From: an uncultured Lachnospiraceae bacterium
GTDB lineage: Bacteria; Bacillota; Clostridia; Lachnospirales; Lachnospiraceae
Assembly: GCA_910586125.1 (NCBI GenBank)
Contig: CAJUHP010000028.1
Coordinates: forward strand, 1-49,138
Direction: 5' to 3'
Length of the DNA: 49,138 nt
Shown here: positions 32,358 to 40,920 of the stretch, piece after piece
Layout: each line of letters opens with the position of its first letter
Position numbering within the stretch: the first letter of the stretch is position 1
Notes under the pieces: model-generated
Told to the model about the DNA's origin: nothing
Databases searched by the model: none
The model's input: only the letters and a program-made list of their open reading frames with translations
Program-made: the position numbers and the translations under genes

Positions 32358-33695
32358 ATGAACAGGGATTTGACCACCGGCCCGGTGATGGGGTCCATGC
32401 TGCGTTTTGCGGTGCCGATGATACTGGGCAATCTGCTGCAGCAGTGCTATAACATAGCGGATACGCTGATTGTCGGGCGCTTTCTGGGCAGCCATGCCCT
32501 GGCGGCCGTGGGATCTTCCTTTACGCTGATGACTTTTTTGACCTCGATTTTGCTGGGGCTCTGCATGGGCAGCGGAGCCGTGTTTTCGATTCGTTTTGGT
32601 CAGAGGGATGAGGAAGGACTGAGAGAAAGTATCTGCGCCTCCTTCGTGCTGATCGCGGGACTGAGCGTTCTGCTGAATATTGTAGCATTTGTCTTTTTGG
32701 GGCAGATCCGCATCTTTCTTCGTGTGCCGGGGGAAGTGTGGGAGCCGATGCGGCAATATCTGGCCGTGATTTTTATCGGCATCCCTGCGACGTTTCTCTA
32801 CAATTACTTTGCTTCGTTTTTGCGCGCCGTGGGCAATTCCGTAGCGCCTCTGGTCTTTCTGGCCGTATCCACGGCGCTCAATATCGGATTGGATCTCTGG
32901 TTTGTTCTGGGATTGGAACGGGGCGTAGCCGGGGCCGCCGAGGCGACGGTGATCGCACAGTATGTGTCGGGGATCGGGATTGCGCTTTGGGCCATAGCGT
33001 TTTGTCCGCAGCTTCGGTCCCTGCGGGGGCGGTTTCGGCTTCGCCTCTCCTGCATCCGGGAGATCGCGGGTTTTTCGGTTCTGACCTGCATTCAGCAGTC
33101 GGTTATGAACCTGGGGATTCTGATGGTACAGGGACTGGTCAACAGCTTTGGCCCGGTAGTCATGGCGGCATTTGCGGCGGCGGTCAAGATTGATGCGTTC
33201 GCCTACATGCCGGTGCAGGACTTTGGGAACGCCTTTTCCACGTTTATCGCGCAGAATTACGGCGCAGGGAAACAGGACAGGATTCAGGCCGGACTGAAAG
33301 GGGCTGTCCGGGCTGTGCTGATTTTCTGTGTTGTGATTTCGGCGGGTGTGTGGATATTTGCCGGACCTCTTATGGGATTGTTCGTCGAGGCGTCGGAGAC
33401 GGAGATTATCCGGGAAGGGGTCCTTTACCTGCATATTGAGGGAGCATTTTACTGCGGGATCGGCTGTCTGTTTCTGCTGTATGGATTGTACCGGGCGATG
33501 GGAAAGCCGGGGATGTCGGTGGTTCTCACCGTGATTTCTCTGGGAACGCGGGTGGCGCTGGCTTATCTGTTGTCAGCGCTTCCGGCAGTCGGAGTGAGCG
33601 GGATCTGGTGGTCGGTGCCGATCGGCTGGTTTTTGGCGGATCTGGTTGGCTTTTTGTACTATTACTGGCGGAAGCGTTCGGCCTCTCCCGCTTGA
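32358..33695 (+). CDS. MATE family efflux transporter
   Basis: The 445-residue protein has twelve membrane segments in two related halves. Its start MNRDLTTGPVMGSMLRFAVPMILGN and the tracts LIVGRFLGSHALAAVGSSF, FLRAVGNSVAPL and YRAMGKPGMSVVLTV are typical of NorM/DinF-type MATE proteins. It should export organic cations or drugs with Na+ or H+. It could be co-transcribed with pot, separated by 102 bp with the strong hairpin in between. Confidence 0.9.
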   Translation: MNRDLTTGPVMGSMLRFAVPMILGNLLQQCYNIADTLIVGRFLGSHALAAVGSSFTLMTFLTSILLGLCMGSGAVFSIRFGQRDEEGLRESICASFVLIAGLSVLLNIVAFVFLGQIRIFLRVPGEVWEPMRQYLAVIFIGIPATFLYNYFASFLRAVGNSVAPLVFLAVSTALNIGLDLWFVLGLERGVAGAAEATVIAQYVSGIGIALWAIAFCPQLRSLRGRFRLRLSCIREIAGFSVLTCIQQSVMNLGILMVQGLVNSFGPVVMAAFAAAVKIDAFAYMPVQDFGNAFSTFIAQNYGAGKQDRIQAGLKGAVRAVLIFCVVISAGVWIFAGPLMGLFVEASETEIIREGVLYLHIEGAFYCGIGCLFLLYGLYRAMGKPGMSVVLTVISLGTRVALAYLLSALPAVGVSGIWWSVPIGWFLADLVGFLYYYWRKRSASPA

Positions 33696-33742
33696 TCCCG
33701 GCCTGTTTTCTTTCCGGCATACCAGCATGAAAGGATAACCGA

Positions 33743-34822
33743 ATGGAACTGACAAATAAACAGCGTAAATATCTTGGCTTGGAAAGGATCGAGCCAGAAT
33801 GGGAGCGTGTGGAAATCCTAAACAATTGTGTAAAACCGGAGCTGTCAACAGGAAAAGACATTTTGTTTTTTGACGGCGATGTTCTGCGAAAAGTCATCTG
33901 GCGGCATGATAACGGATCTTTTCGTGAAAACTCATATAGACTGCCAACACAGGATAGCCGTACAATGATTGCCCCGCTTACCAAAAAGGGGAAACCAAAA
34001 CGCTTAAACGGCGTCAATATTCAGCGCTGCACACCGTATGGAATGTATTTTGAATACAATGGAGGAATTCAAATAGCAAATTATACAACGCAGCAGACCT
34101 ACTATTCCTCCGCTTTTGCCGGGGTTCCGTTTATGGGGCCGGACGAGCTTCCCGCGTTTCTGGATAAATGGGTTGATGAGACCAGCGACAGGGATTTGGA
34201 TGAATTGCAGGCGTTCGCTCATAGGAAACGCCGTCATTGCAAATATAAAGAAGGGGATTTCTTTCGGTTTCAATATGACCGCAGAAATTATGGATATGGC
34301 CGGATTTTATTTGATGTAAAAAAGTACATAAAGGACGGCGGGAAATTTTGGAATATTCTCATGGGAAAGGTTCTCTGTGTTTCGGTATACCATATCATCA
34401 CAAAAGACCCCAGCGTGGATATCGCAGATCTGCAAAAACTTCAAAGCTGTCCGTCGGAATACATGATGGACAATCGTTTTTTTTACGGAGATTATGAGAT
34501 TATCGGGAACCTGCCTGTTCCGCAGAACGTTGATTATCCGATCATGTATGGGCGTTCGATCAGCGGGCTTGACAAAAATAAAATCTGCTTTTGCCGCGGC
34601 AGAGATTATCGTGAAATTCCCCTAAAAGGAAACGAACTTTTCTCTAAGGATTTCAAAAACAATGGTGTAAGCTGGTCCTTTCATGTCAATAAAACACTTG
34701 TTGAAGAATGTATTCAGGCAGGGACAAACGAACCATTTTGGAAGGTCAGCCGTAGGAACGATTTGCGAAACCCTGTTTTTGCAAACGAATTAGCTCTTGT
34801 CTTGAAACAGATGGAAATATAA
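33743..34822 (+). CDS. Imm26-like immunity family protein
   Basis: The 359-residue soluble protein has no signal peptide. In the middle (about residues 165-270), KYKEGDFFRFQYDRRNYGYGRILFDV matches the start of Imm26 domains, whose known members protect against polymorphic toxins. The N-terminal 150 residues (starting MELTNKQRKYLGLERIEPEW) and the last 80 are of unknown fold. Base composition is clearly more AT-rich than in its neighbours, suggesting recent transfer. No toxin gene is adjacent, so it is an orphan immunity-type gene. AAAGGATAACCG precedes the ATG. Confidence 0.72.
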   Translation: MELTNKQRKYLGLERIEPEWERVEILNNCVKPELSTGKDILFFDGDVLRKVIWRHDNGSFRENSYRLPTQDSRTMIAPLTKKGKPKRLNGVNIQRCTPYGMYFEYNGGIQIANYTTQQTYYSSAFAGVPFMGPDELPAFLDKWVDETSDRDLDELQAFAHRKRRHCKYKEGDFFRFQYDRRNYGYGRILFDVKKYIKDGGKFWNILMGKVLCVSVYHIITKDPSVDIADLQKLQSCPSEYMMDNRFFYGDYEIIGNLPVPQNVDYPIMYGRSISGLDKNKICFCRGRDYREIPLKGNELFSKDFKNNGVSWSFHVNKTLVEECIQAGTNEPFWKVSRRNDLRNPVFANELALVLKQMEI

Positions 34823-34978
34823 ACTTTCTTTTTATAAAGGGTGCCCCATTGAAAAGGAGCCGGTCGATCCGATTGGCGCAGGCGCCACCGTTTCAATGGC
34901 GTCAGAGAGAAGGCTTTCTTGCTGCTATTCGGCGAAATGCACAATATGATAAAAACTTTGATATAGCAAAAGGAATGC

Positions 34979-35007
34979 TTGACCCTGCAGGAAAAAAGCG
35001 GTATAAT
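34979..35007 (+). promoter_or_regulatory. promoter of the DUF6709-like gene
   Basis: TTGACC (34979-34984) and TATAAT (35002-35007) have a 17-bp spacer, about 50 bp upstream of the start at 35059. Confidence 0.78.
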
Positions 35008-35058
35008 ACGGACGGAGTACACAAAAAAGTCACATTTTTATGGAGGAAAAGAGTTTTC

Positions 35059-36162
35059 ATGGAGGGAAAGATGATTGAGACACTGAGAAAAAAGACGAGA
35101 ACGTCCTACATCATCCGGGCTATCCTCACGCTGGTGATTGCGATTGGATTGCTGGTGTGGACTAAGTTTACCATCTTTGATGTTCTGACTGGTCCGGCTA
35201 AGATGGATATTTCCAAGGACCCGTCCACCTACGAGGGGAAATATGTCACGCTGGACGTGGACTGCCTGCTGACGGATTTTGTGGAGCATACCACGACGAC
35301 CACCAGAAAGTACGGCGGCAAGACGACCACGGTCAATGGAAACAGCTATATCGCGTTCCAGTCCGTCTATGATTACGAGAGCGGAATGTCCACCTGGTAT
35401 TTTTACAGTATCTATATGAGCAAAGGCGACCAGAGTATGATGACCAGCCGGATCGATGCGGCCTGGGAGTACTTAAACGACGAAACCGGCACGGTAGCGC
35501 CGCCGGAGAAGCTTCCGGTGAAGGGTAGCTGGACCAAGATGGATGCCCAGATCGAGCGCTATTTCCGTGATACGCTTGCGGAGATGGGCGTGGTCCAGGA
35601 CGAGTACAATCAATATTACTTCTACACGCTGGACACTGACAAGCTGGGCGGCGTGAATATGTTTGCGTTCTGGGCGATGAACGGGGCAGCGCTGATATTG
35701 CTTCTTGTCTTTGTCTTCAGCGTCATTGGCTGTTTTGGAAACGCCTACATGAAGGATATCAACAATTATCTGCAGCGGGATCCCTCAGCCTCCATGGAAG
35801 CGATTGAATCGGATTTCTCCGGCGCTCATGTGGTGGGTGGCGATACCTGGATCGGAAAGCGCTGGACGGTGTACCGCAGCGGAACAAAGGCGCGTATTCT
35901 CTCCAACAAGGATCTGATCTGGGGATATTATTTCCGCAGAACCGGCAGAAACAGCGTCAGCGAGATGCGTCTGTACAAGACGGACAAGACGATTGTTCAT
36001 ATCGACATGACCGAGAACGAGACGAAGGAGGCGCTGGGATATTATGCGCAGGAGCAGCCTCATATAATCGTGGGCTACAGCGCAGATTTGGAGAAGAAAT
36101 GGCAGAAGGATTTTAACGGATTTTTGGATATGCAGTATAATCCGAATCAGACGAGAGGCTGA
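35059..36162 (+). CDS. DUF6709-like two-span membrane protein
   Basis: The 367-residue protein starts MEGKMIETLRKKTRTSYIIR and has a first membrane segment (about 20-40). An external domain of about 190 residues follows (MDISKDPSTYEGKYVTLDVDCL), then a second segment (LILLLVFVFSVIGCFG). The cytoplasmic C-terminal domain holds GGDTWIGKRWTVYRSGTKARI and YYFRRTGRNSVSEMRLY. This layout agrees with DUF6709 proteins of Lachnospiraceae, whose role is unknown. An alternative ATG at 35071 has a GGAGGG four bases upstream. Upstream in-frame sequence lies within the promoter and is excluded. Confidence 0.75.
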   Translation: MEGKMIETLRKKTRTSYIIRAILTLVIAIGLLVWTKFTIFDVLTGPAKMDISKDPSTYEGKYVTLDVDCLLTDFVEHTTTTTRKYGGKTTTVNGNSYIAFQSVYDYESGMSTWYFYSIYMSKGDQSMMTSRIDAAWEYLNDETGTVAPPEKLPVKGSWTKMDAQIERYFRDTLAEMGVVQDEYNQYYFYTLDTDKLGGVNMFAFWAMNGAALILLLVFVFSVIGCFGNAYMKDINNYLQRDPSASMEAIESDFSGAHVVGGDTWIGKRWTVYRSGTKARILSNKDLIWGYYFRRTGRNSVSEMRLYKTDKTIVHIDMTENETKEALGYYAQEQPHIIVGYSADLEKKWQKDFNGFLDMQYNPNQTRG

Positions 36163-36175
36163 TAGGCGCTAGGAT

Positions 36176-36216
36176 AGAGCGGCTGTCTCTGTAAAAGGAG
36201 ACGGCCGCTCTTTGTA
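36176..36216 (+). terminator. terminator of the DUF6709-like gene
   Basis: AGAGCGGC-T-GTCTC pairs with GAGAC-G-GCCGCTCT around a short loop, followed by TTGTATTT. Confidence 0.75.
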
Positions 36217-36327
36217 TTTCATGATCTTAATTGATGCCAAAATGGAAACAACATACAATCATCGTGCTTCAAAGTATAAGAACGAAGCCTGGAGCTTTAG
36301 TGAATTTTGCCGGCATAAGATACCTAG

Positions 36328-37386
36328 TCAGTCCACAACCTGAAATCCCATTTTCCGCATACGCTCCGGATACGCGTCGCCGCTGTTTTCGTTAAACGTA
36401 TGCTCCAGTACATGGCGGTAAGGGACATCGCCCTCATACCAGCTTCCAAAGCACTGGCTCTGCCCGTGCTTTTCCAGTTTGGGATAGGCGGTGAAGCTCT
36501 TGGTCCCCCACTGCCCAGTGAAATGGATGGTTTTCGGTCCGATTCTCCAGGTGGCGTTGGTGTAGACAATGGTGCCGTCATCCACATAGGGCAGGCGGCA
36601 AAAGACGGCGTCTAGGTAGACGGAATCGGTTATGACCGGCTCTTCGCCGTCAATATAATACATTCCCATGCCTTTGCCGTTCTCATTGGCGATCAGAGCA
36701 TAGACACATTCCTTGCGGCCATCCTGCCGCAGACCGGAGTAGAGGGCGCAGCAGACCTGATACGTCTGACTGTACATAGCCTCGGCCGTGTCTTTGTCTT
36801 TCTGTCCGGTATTTCCGAGAAAGGTTCGGTCAAAGCCGCCCATGCCTTTTATGGGATGCCCCATGTAGGTTCCGGAGAAAATCGTGTTGACCTGAAAATA
36901 GGGGGCCGGCTGGTCGGGATTGGCATGACTGATAACGGCGACGGGGAAGGGTTCCACTCTCAGATCCAGAATACATCCGTCCTTCCCCTCCTTGAATTCC
37001 GCGAAAACGCCGCCGTTTCCATCATCGGTAAAACGCAGCAGGCTGAACGGATTGACGGAAGCGATCTCATAGGTACGGGGGAATTCGCGGACCAGATGGT
37101 AGGGGATGGTCCAGGTTTTCTCCTGCGCCAGATCATCGCCGTGGAGTCCTCTCTGCGGCGCCAGCGGATCGCCGCCGAATTCGCTGATGCCGGCCCACCG
37201 CTGGCTGTCCGGGTTGACGTTTCGGAAATAGTAGACCGGATTGGCGATACCGGGGACAAAAAACTGAGCATAGTGGGCCATCTTGCCCAGGGCGGCGTCT
37301 CCGTCAATGGAATTTTGAAAACAGGCCGGCTGCAGAGACAGGTCGTCGATGGTCAGTTTTCGGACTTCAAAAGAATATTGGTTCAT
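36328..37386 (-). CDS. unknown beta-rich protein in the licT-PTS operon
   Basis: The 352-residue cytoplasmic protein starts MNQYSFEVRKLTIDDLSLQP. It alternates short strands throughout with many Trp, Tyr and Gly residues. YFQVNTIFSGTYMGHPIKGMGGFDRTFLG and YTNATWRIGPKTIHFTGQWG recall the two-barrel lipocalin-like fold of AttH/CrtC proteins, but I do not claim homology. It begins 17 bp after the EIIBC gene, in the place where a phospho-beta-glucosidase usually sits. It is therefore a candidate enzyme or binding protein for the imported sugar phosphate. No glycosidase catalytic motif was recognised. Confidence 0.7.
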   Translation of the reverse strand: MNQYSFEVRKLTIDDLSLQPACFQNSIDGDAALGKMAHYAQFFVPGIANPVYYFRNVNPDSQRWAGISEFGGDPLAPQRGLHGDDLAQEKTWTIPYHLVREFPRTYEIASVNPFSLLRFTDDGNGGVFAEFKEGKDGCILDLRVEPFPVAVISHANPDQPAPYFQVNTIFSGTYMGHPIKGMGGFDRTFLGNTGQKDKDTAEAMYSQTYQVCCALYSGLRQDGRKECVYALIANENGKGMGMYYIDGEEPVITDSVYLDAVFCRLPYVDDGTIVYTNATWRIGPKTIHFTGQWGTKSFTAYPKLEKHGQSQCFGSWYEGDVPYRHVLEHTFNENSGDAYPERMRKMGFQVVD

Positions 37387-37403
37387 GGCGTCTCTCCTTT
37401 CTT

Positions 37404-38822
37404 TTACGCGGCGGTCTCTTCCGGATATCCTACAAAGCAGGCTGTGACTGTTCCGACAAGCAGCGCGCCCAGCATCAGAACGATTCCGGCGATCAGATTG
37501 CCTGTGCCTCCGGCTACCCATGGAATCCAGAAGGTAAAGGCGGTCGCGGAGGTTATGACATAGTAGGTCGGGGAGAAGATGCCGGCGATGAGTCCGACCA
37601 CGACGCTGGTAAGCATCAGAGCCTTCATGCTCTGCCGGTATTTCAGGATCACGCCGTAGAGACAGGGTTCGGTGACGCTGCCCAGAATACCGGAGACAAA
37701 ATACCCGGCGACGGCCGTCTTGTTCTCCGGCCGTTTCAGGCGTATTCCCGCGCCCAGAGTCACGCCGAATACGGCGAAATTATAAGCCAGCATGATCGGC
37801 AGGATAAAGGTTTCGCTGCCGTTGGCGACAAAGGTCATGATGGCGAAATTGACCAGCGCGCCGTGCATGCCGCTGAGAACCATGTAGGGCAGCAGGACTG
37901 CCAGCAGCACGGCTCCGAAGATGCGCAGAATCAGGTTCGACTGGGACAGGGCGATAAACCATCCTCCGATTACGTTGCCGATGTAGGTACCCAGAGGCGC
38001 GCACAGAGCGAACATGACGGGGGCCATGATCAGAATGGCGAACAGCGGCACGAATACGGCTTTTAATACACTGGGGATCAGACGGTTCAGCAGCCGCATC
38101 AGGTATGACAGAATCCAGACGCCGAGGATAACCGGCAGAAAGGATTGGGCGTAGCTGGCAACCGGCACGGGAATGCCGAAAACGGAAAAGCTCTCCCGCA
38201 CGCCGATCATGGCCATGAAGTCCGGCGCCATAATCAGACAACCCAGATAGATGCCGAACAGCGGATTCATATTCAGGGCTTTGGCCGCTGAATATCCCAG
38301 GAACATGGGCATAAAGTAGAAGAAGGCGTCGTACATGAAATCCAGCAGTATGTACAGATCGCTGTCCGCGGGGAGGATGCCGAGCAGTTCCGGGCCGAAC
38401 AGAGCCAGAATGGTTTTGCACATGCAGGCGGCCATCATAAGCGGGATGATGCCGTTCATGGCCGGGGAAATATAGGCCAGAATGCTGTTCCAGATATGGC
38501 GGGGGGAAAACGGCTTCTTGCCGCCCAGGTGGCCGTCCAGATTTTCCTGGATGGCTTCGGCCTCCGCCAGCCCGCCAATCTGACAGATTTTCCGGTAAAC
38601 CTGATCTACATCGCTGCCGATAATGACCTGGAACTGTTCTCCCAGCCACTGGGTGCCGATGACGCCGGGGGTACGGCCGATTGCATCGCTCTGCACCAGG
38701 CCCATATCCTTGACCGTAAAACGAAGTCTGGTGACACAGTGGGTAAAGATACTGACGTTTTCTGGGCCGCCGATCAGACGCAGAATTTTTTCGGCGGTTT
38801 CTTCGAGATTTTTCTTTGCCAT
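37404..38822 (-). CDS. PTS beta-glucoside/sucrose-type EIIBC
   Basis: The 472-residue protein has an N-terminal EIIB domain with the phosphorylated Cys29 in IFTHCVTRLRFTVKD and PGVIGTQWLGEQFQVIIG. An EIIC domain of about ten membrane segments includes GMHGALVNFAIMTF and the GSVTEPCLYGVILKY motif of the glucose superfamily. It imports and phosphorylates a sugar or beta-glucoside. An EIIA domain is missing and must come from elsewhere. ATG at 38822 is chosen for family length and the GGAG before it. It lies between licT and the unknown gene on one transcript. Confidence 0.92.
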   Translation of the reverse strand: MAKKNLEETAEKILRLIGGPENVSIFTHCVTRLRFTVKDMGLVQSDAIGRTPGVIGTQWLGEQFQVIIGSDVDQVYRKICQIGGLAEAEAIQENLDGHLGGKKPFSPRHIWNSILAYISPAMNGIIPLMMAACMCKTILALFGPELLGILPADSDLYILLDFMYDAFFYFMPMFLGYSAAKALNMNPLFGIYLGCLIMAPDFMAMIGVRESFSVFGIPVPVASYAQSFLPVILGVWILSYLMRLLNRLIPSVLKAVFVPLFAILIMAPVMFALCAPLGTYIGNVIGGWFIALSQSNLILRIFGAVLLAVLLPYMVLSGMHGALVNFAIMTFVANGSETFILPIMLAYNFAVFGVTLGAGIRLKRPENKTAVAGYFVSGILGSVTEPCLYGVILKYRQSMKALMLTSVVVGLIAGIFSPTYYVITSATAFTFWIPWVAGGTGNLIAGIVLMLGALLVGTVTACFVGYPEETAA

Positions 38823-38940
38823 AGAGAAACTCCTTTTCATGGGAGCGCCGTAAAGCGGGCGCTGGGTGAGTGGGATTATTGCCGGCCGCACCGGTCGCGA
38901 TCCAGTACGGCAGAAGAGAGAAACAGGAGCTGCCCGAAAG

Positions 38941-39771
38941 TTATTGGCAGCAGTCTTCTTTTTCGCACAGACGGTTGATATGCAGCATCAGGTAGAGCTT
39001 TTCCTCTTCGGTGAGGGTTGTGTGCATGACCTCGTTCAGATAGGCGCTGACTCGTTCGGAGCAGGCGTATACCTGGGGATAGTCTTTTTTGATGGTCTGA
39101 TAGATCGCGTCGTTGTCTCCACGGATCAAATGCTGGGACTTTCCTCTCTTCAGCAGATAGTGCATGTGAGAGACAAAGCGGGAATAGTGAAAGTTGTCCG
39201 TATTAATCCGAAACTGAAAGTCCTCCTCGATCATGCGGGACACGGTTTCAATGATCTGGCGGCCCGGCAGGCTGCCGGGGCTGTTTTCCGGTTCCTGTGC
39301 ATTGATCAGGTGCAGGGCAATGTAGGCGGCCTCCTCCTTTGGCAGAGAGAGTCCGAAGGCTTCCCGGATTCGCTTGAGACCGTATTCACCTACCTTCATC
39401 TCGGCGGTGAACAGGTGCTGTACATCGTACAGGATGGGCAGGGAAAGATTCATATTTTTCTGATGCCGCCGCAGGCAGAACTGAATATGGTCTGCCAGGG
39501 TAAAAACAATATTGGAACTGACAGGATGATTGAGCTGGGAGCGGGCATAACTGATGATCTGATCGGAAATCCGAAGAACCTCCTCCGGGATTTCATTGAT
39601 CATGCCGAGATAATCACGGTTTACATGGTAGTAAGTTCTCTCAATCTGAGACAGCTTGATCTCATAAGGAGGTTTTTTAAAGCCGATGCCTTTGCCGAAA
39701 GCGACGACTTCCCGGCCTGTGGAGTCCTGGCATACCGCGCAGTTGTTGTTAATGTTTTTGATCACTTTCAC
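38941..39771 (-). CDS. licT: BglG/LicT-family transcriptional antiterminator
   Basis: The 276-residue protein starts at GTG 39771, behind GGAGGG. The RNA-binding CAT domain (1-55) reads KVIKNINNNCAVCQDSTGREVVAFGKGIGF. Two PRD domains follow. Their regulatory histidines are in LADHIQFCL and AYIALHLINAQ (PRD1) and in VSHMHYLLKR and LYLMLHINRL (PRD2). When its sugar is present it should bind the leader RNA at 39829-39857 and prevent termination. Phosphorylation by the neighbouring EII switches it off and by HPr switches it on. Confidence 0.93.
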   Translation of the reverse strand: MKVIKNINNNCAVCQDSTGREVVAFGKGIGFKKPPYEIKLSQIERTYYHVNRDYLGMINEIPEEVLRISDQIISYARSQLNHPVSSNIVFTLADHIQFCLRRHQKNMNLSLPILYDVQHLFTAEMKVGEYGLKRIREAFGLSLPKEEAAYIALHLINAQEPENSPGSLPGRQIIETVSRMIEEDFQFRINTDNFHYSRFVSHMHYLLKRGKSQHLIRGDNDAIYQTIKKDYPQVYACSERVSAYLNEVMHTTLTEEEKLYLMLHINRLCEKEDCCQ

Positions 39772-39792
39772 AGTGGTTTCCCTCCTTTCCGC

Positions 39793-39857
39793 AAAAAAAC
39801 AGAGGCAGCGCAACAAAAGAATGTAGCGCAAGCCTCTGACGAGTAACAAAGCTATTT
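39793..39857 (-). promoter_or_regulatory. RAT antiterminator overlapping a leader terminator
   Basis: On the minus strand TTTGTTACTCGTCAGAGGC resembles LicT/SacY ribonucleic antiterminator sequences. It overlaps the left arm of a terminator formed by CAGAGGC (39832-39838) and GCCTCTG (39800-39806), followed by seven T residues (39793-39799). Confidence 0.82.
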
Positions 39858-39863
39858 AGATAT

Positions 39864-39892
39864 TTTATAGCATAAAACCGCGCAGTTGTCAA
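39864..39892 (-). promoter_or_regulatory. promoter of the licT-PTS operon
   Basis: On the minus strand TTGACA (39887-39892) and TATAAA (39864-39869) are 17 bp apart, directly upstream of the antiterminator leader. The rest of the 332-bp gap, to 40103, holds the leader of the response regulator gene and no other gene. Confidence 0.82.
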
Positions 39893-40103
39893 GGCGTTTT
39901 TGTGATTATGCACAAAATGGAAAGTCATTGCCTCTCACGTTTGGCTTGTTATGCACAGAGCTGGAAAACCAATTGCATCCGGCTTTTTTTTGGTATAAGA
40001 TAGAGAAAGCAATTTTCAGATACGCCGTACAAAGAGCAAAGAACGGACTTAGGCGATTGGTCTGGAAATACATGGGAGAGAAATCACAAGAGAGGGGAAA
40101 AAC

Positions 40104-40805
40104 ATGCCGAATCGTATTTTGATTGTGGAGGACGAAAACGATATCAATGACCTTTTGGCCCGCATTTTTACAGCGGCGGGCTGGCGTGTAAACCAGGCGT
40201 TTTCAGGAACGGAAGCGGGGCTTCTTTTGGAGAGGGAAACGCCGGATCTGCTTCTGTTGGACCGGATGCTGCCGGGGATGTCGGGAGATGAGCTTCTGCA
40301 AAAGCTCCGCGGGGAAAAGGACGGCTTCCTTCCCGTGCTGATCTTATCGGCCAAAGGGACGCTGTCGGACAAGGTGGGGCTTTTGCGTCTGGGGGCTGAC
40401 GACTATATCACAAAGCCCTTTGAGCCGGAAGAGGTCATCGCCAGGGCGGAGGCGGCTCTCAGGCGCTGCGGGAAGAGGCCGGAAGCCTCCGGGGGCGACG
40501 TTCTGACGGCTGGGAATCTGCAGATGTACCCGCAGGCCCGAAAAGTTCTGGTGAAGGGCCAGGAGCTGACCCTGACGGTTCACGAGTTTGACCTGCTGTT
40601 TTTGCTGGCGGGAAATCCGGATAAAGTGTACTCCAGGGAAAGTCTGTATGAACAGATCTGGCAGGGAGGATACTACGGCGAGAACAACACGGTAAACGTT
40701 CATGTCAGCAATCTGCGCAAAAAGATGCGCGCAGCCGACCCGGAGACGGAATACATTCAGACGGTGTACGGGATCGGTTTTAAATTCGGGGCGTTTTCCT
40801 CCTGA
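40104..40805 (+). CDS. OmpR/PhoB-family response regulator
   Basis: The 233-residue protein has a receiver domain with the acidic pocket ILIVEDEND, the phosphoacceptor Asp in LLLLDRMLPGMSG, and the conserved Lys in DDYITKPFEPEEV. A winged-helix domain follows: LTLTVHEFDLLFLLAGNPDKVYSRESLYEQIW, NTVNVHVSNLRKKM, IQTVYGIGFKF. It pairs with the kinase at 42633 and probably binds the tandem repeats at 40807-40839 to control the ABC transporter genes. GAGGGG stands before the ATG. Confidence 0.93.
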   Translation: MPNRILIVEDENDINDLLARIFTAAGWRVNQAFSGTEAGLLLERETPDLLLLDRMLPGMSGDELLQKLRGEKDGFLPVLILSAKGTLSDKVGLLRLGADDYITKPFEPEEVIARAEAALRRCGKRPEASGGDVLTAGNLQMYPQARKVLVKGQELTLTVHEFDLLFLLAGNPDKVYSRESLYEQIWQGGYYGENNTVNVHVSNLRKKMRAADPETEYIQTVYGIGFKFGAFSS

Positions 40806-40806
40806 A

Positions 40807-40862
40807 CTTTATAACTTCTTTAAAGGTTCTTTATGACTTATTAAAAGCCCCCGGATTATAAT
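40807..40862 (+). promoter_or_regulatory. three tandem 11-bp repeats and promoter in front of the ABC transporter
   Basis: CTTTATAACTT, CTTTAAAGGTT and CTTTATGACTT follow each other without gap (40807-40839). The last overlaps a poor -35, and TATAAT stands at 40857-40862. Direct repeats at one-helical-turn spacing are how OmpR-family dimers bind, and a poor -35 fits activator-dependent transcription. Confidence 0.78.
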
Positions 40863-40920
40863 GAATCTGCCGGTGGAAAAAGAGCGGCAGGCTCTTGACA
40901 GGCAGAGAGGAGACAAGAGA

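Noticed and set aside
32082..33434. 450-codon open frame opposite potD and the MATE gene
   Set aside because: It spans two unrelated genes in antisense, is full of Arg, His and Gln, and shows no domain pattern.
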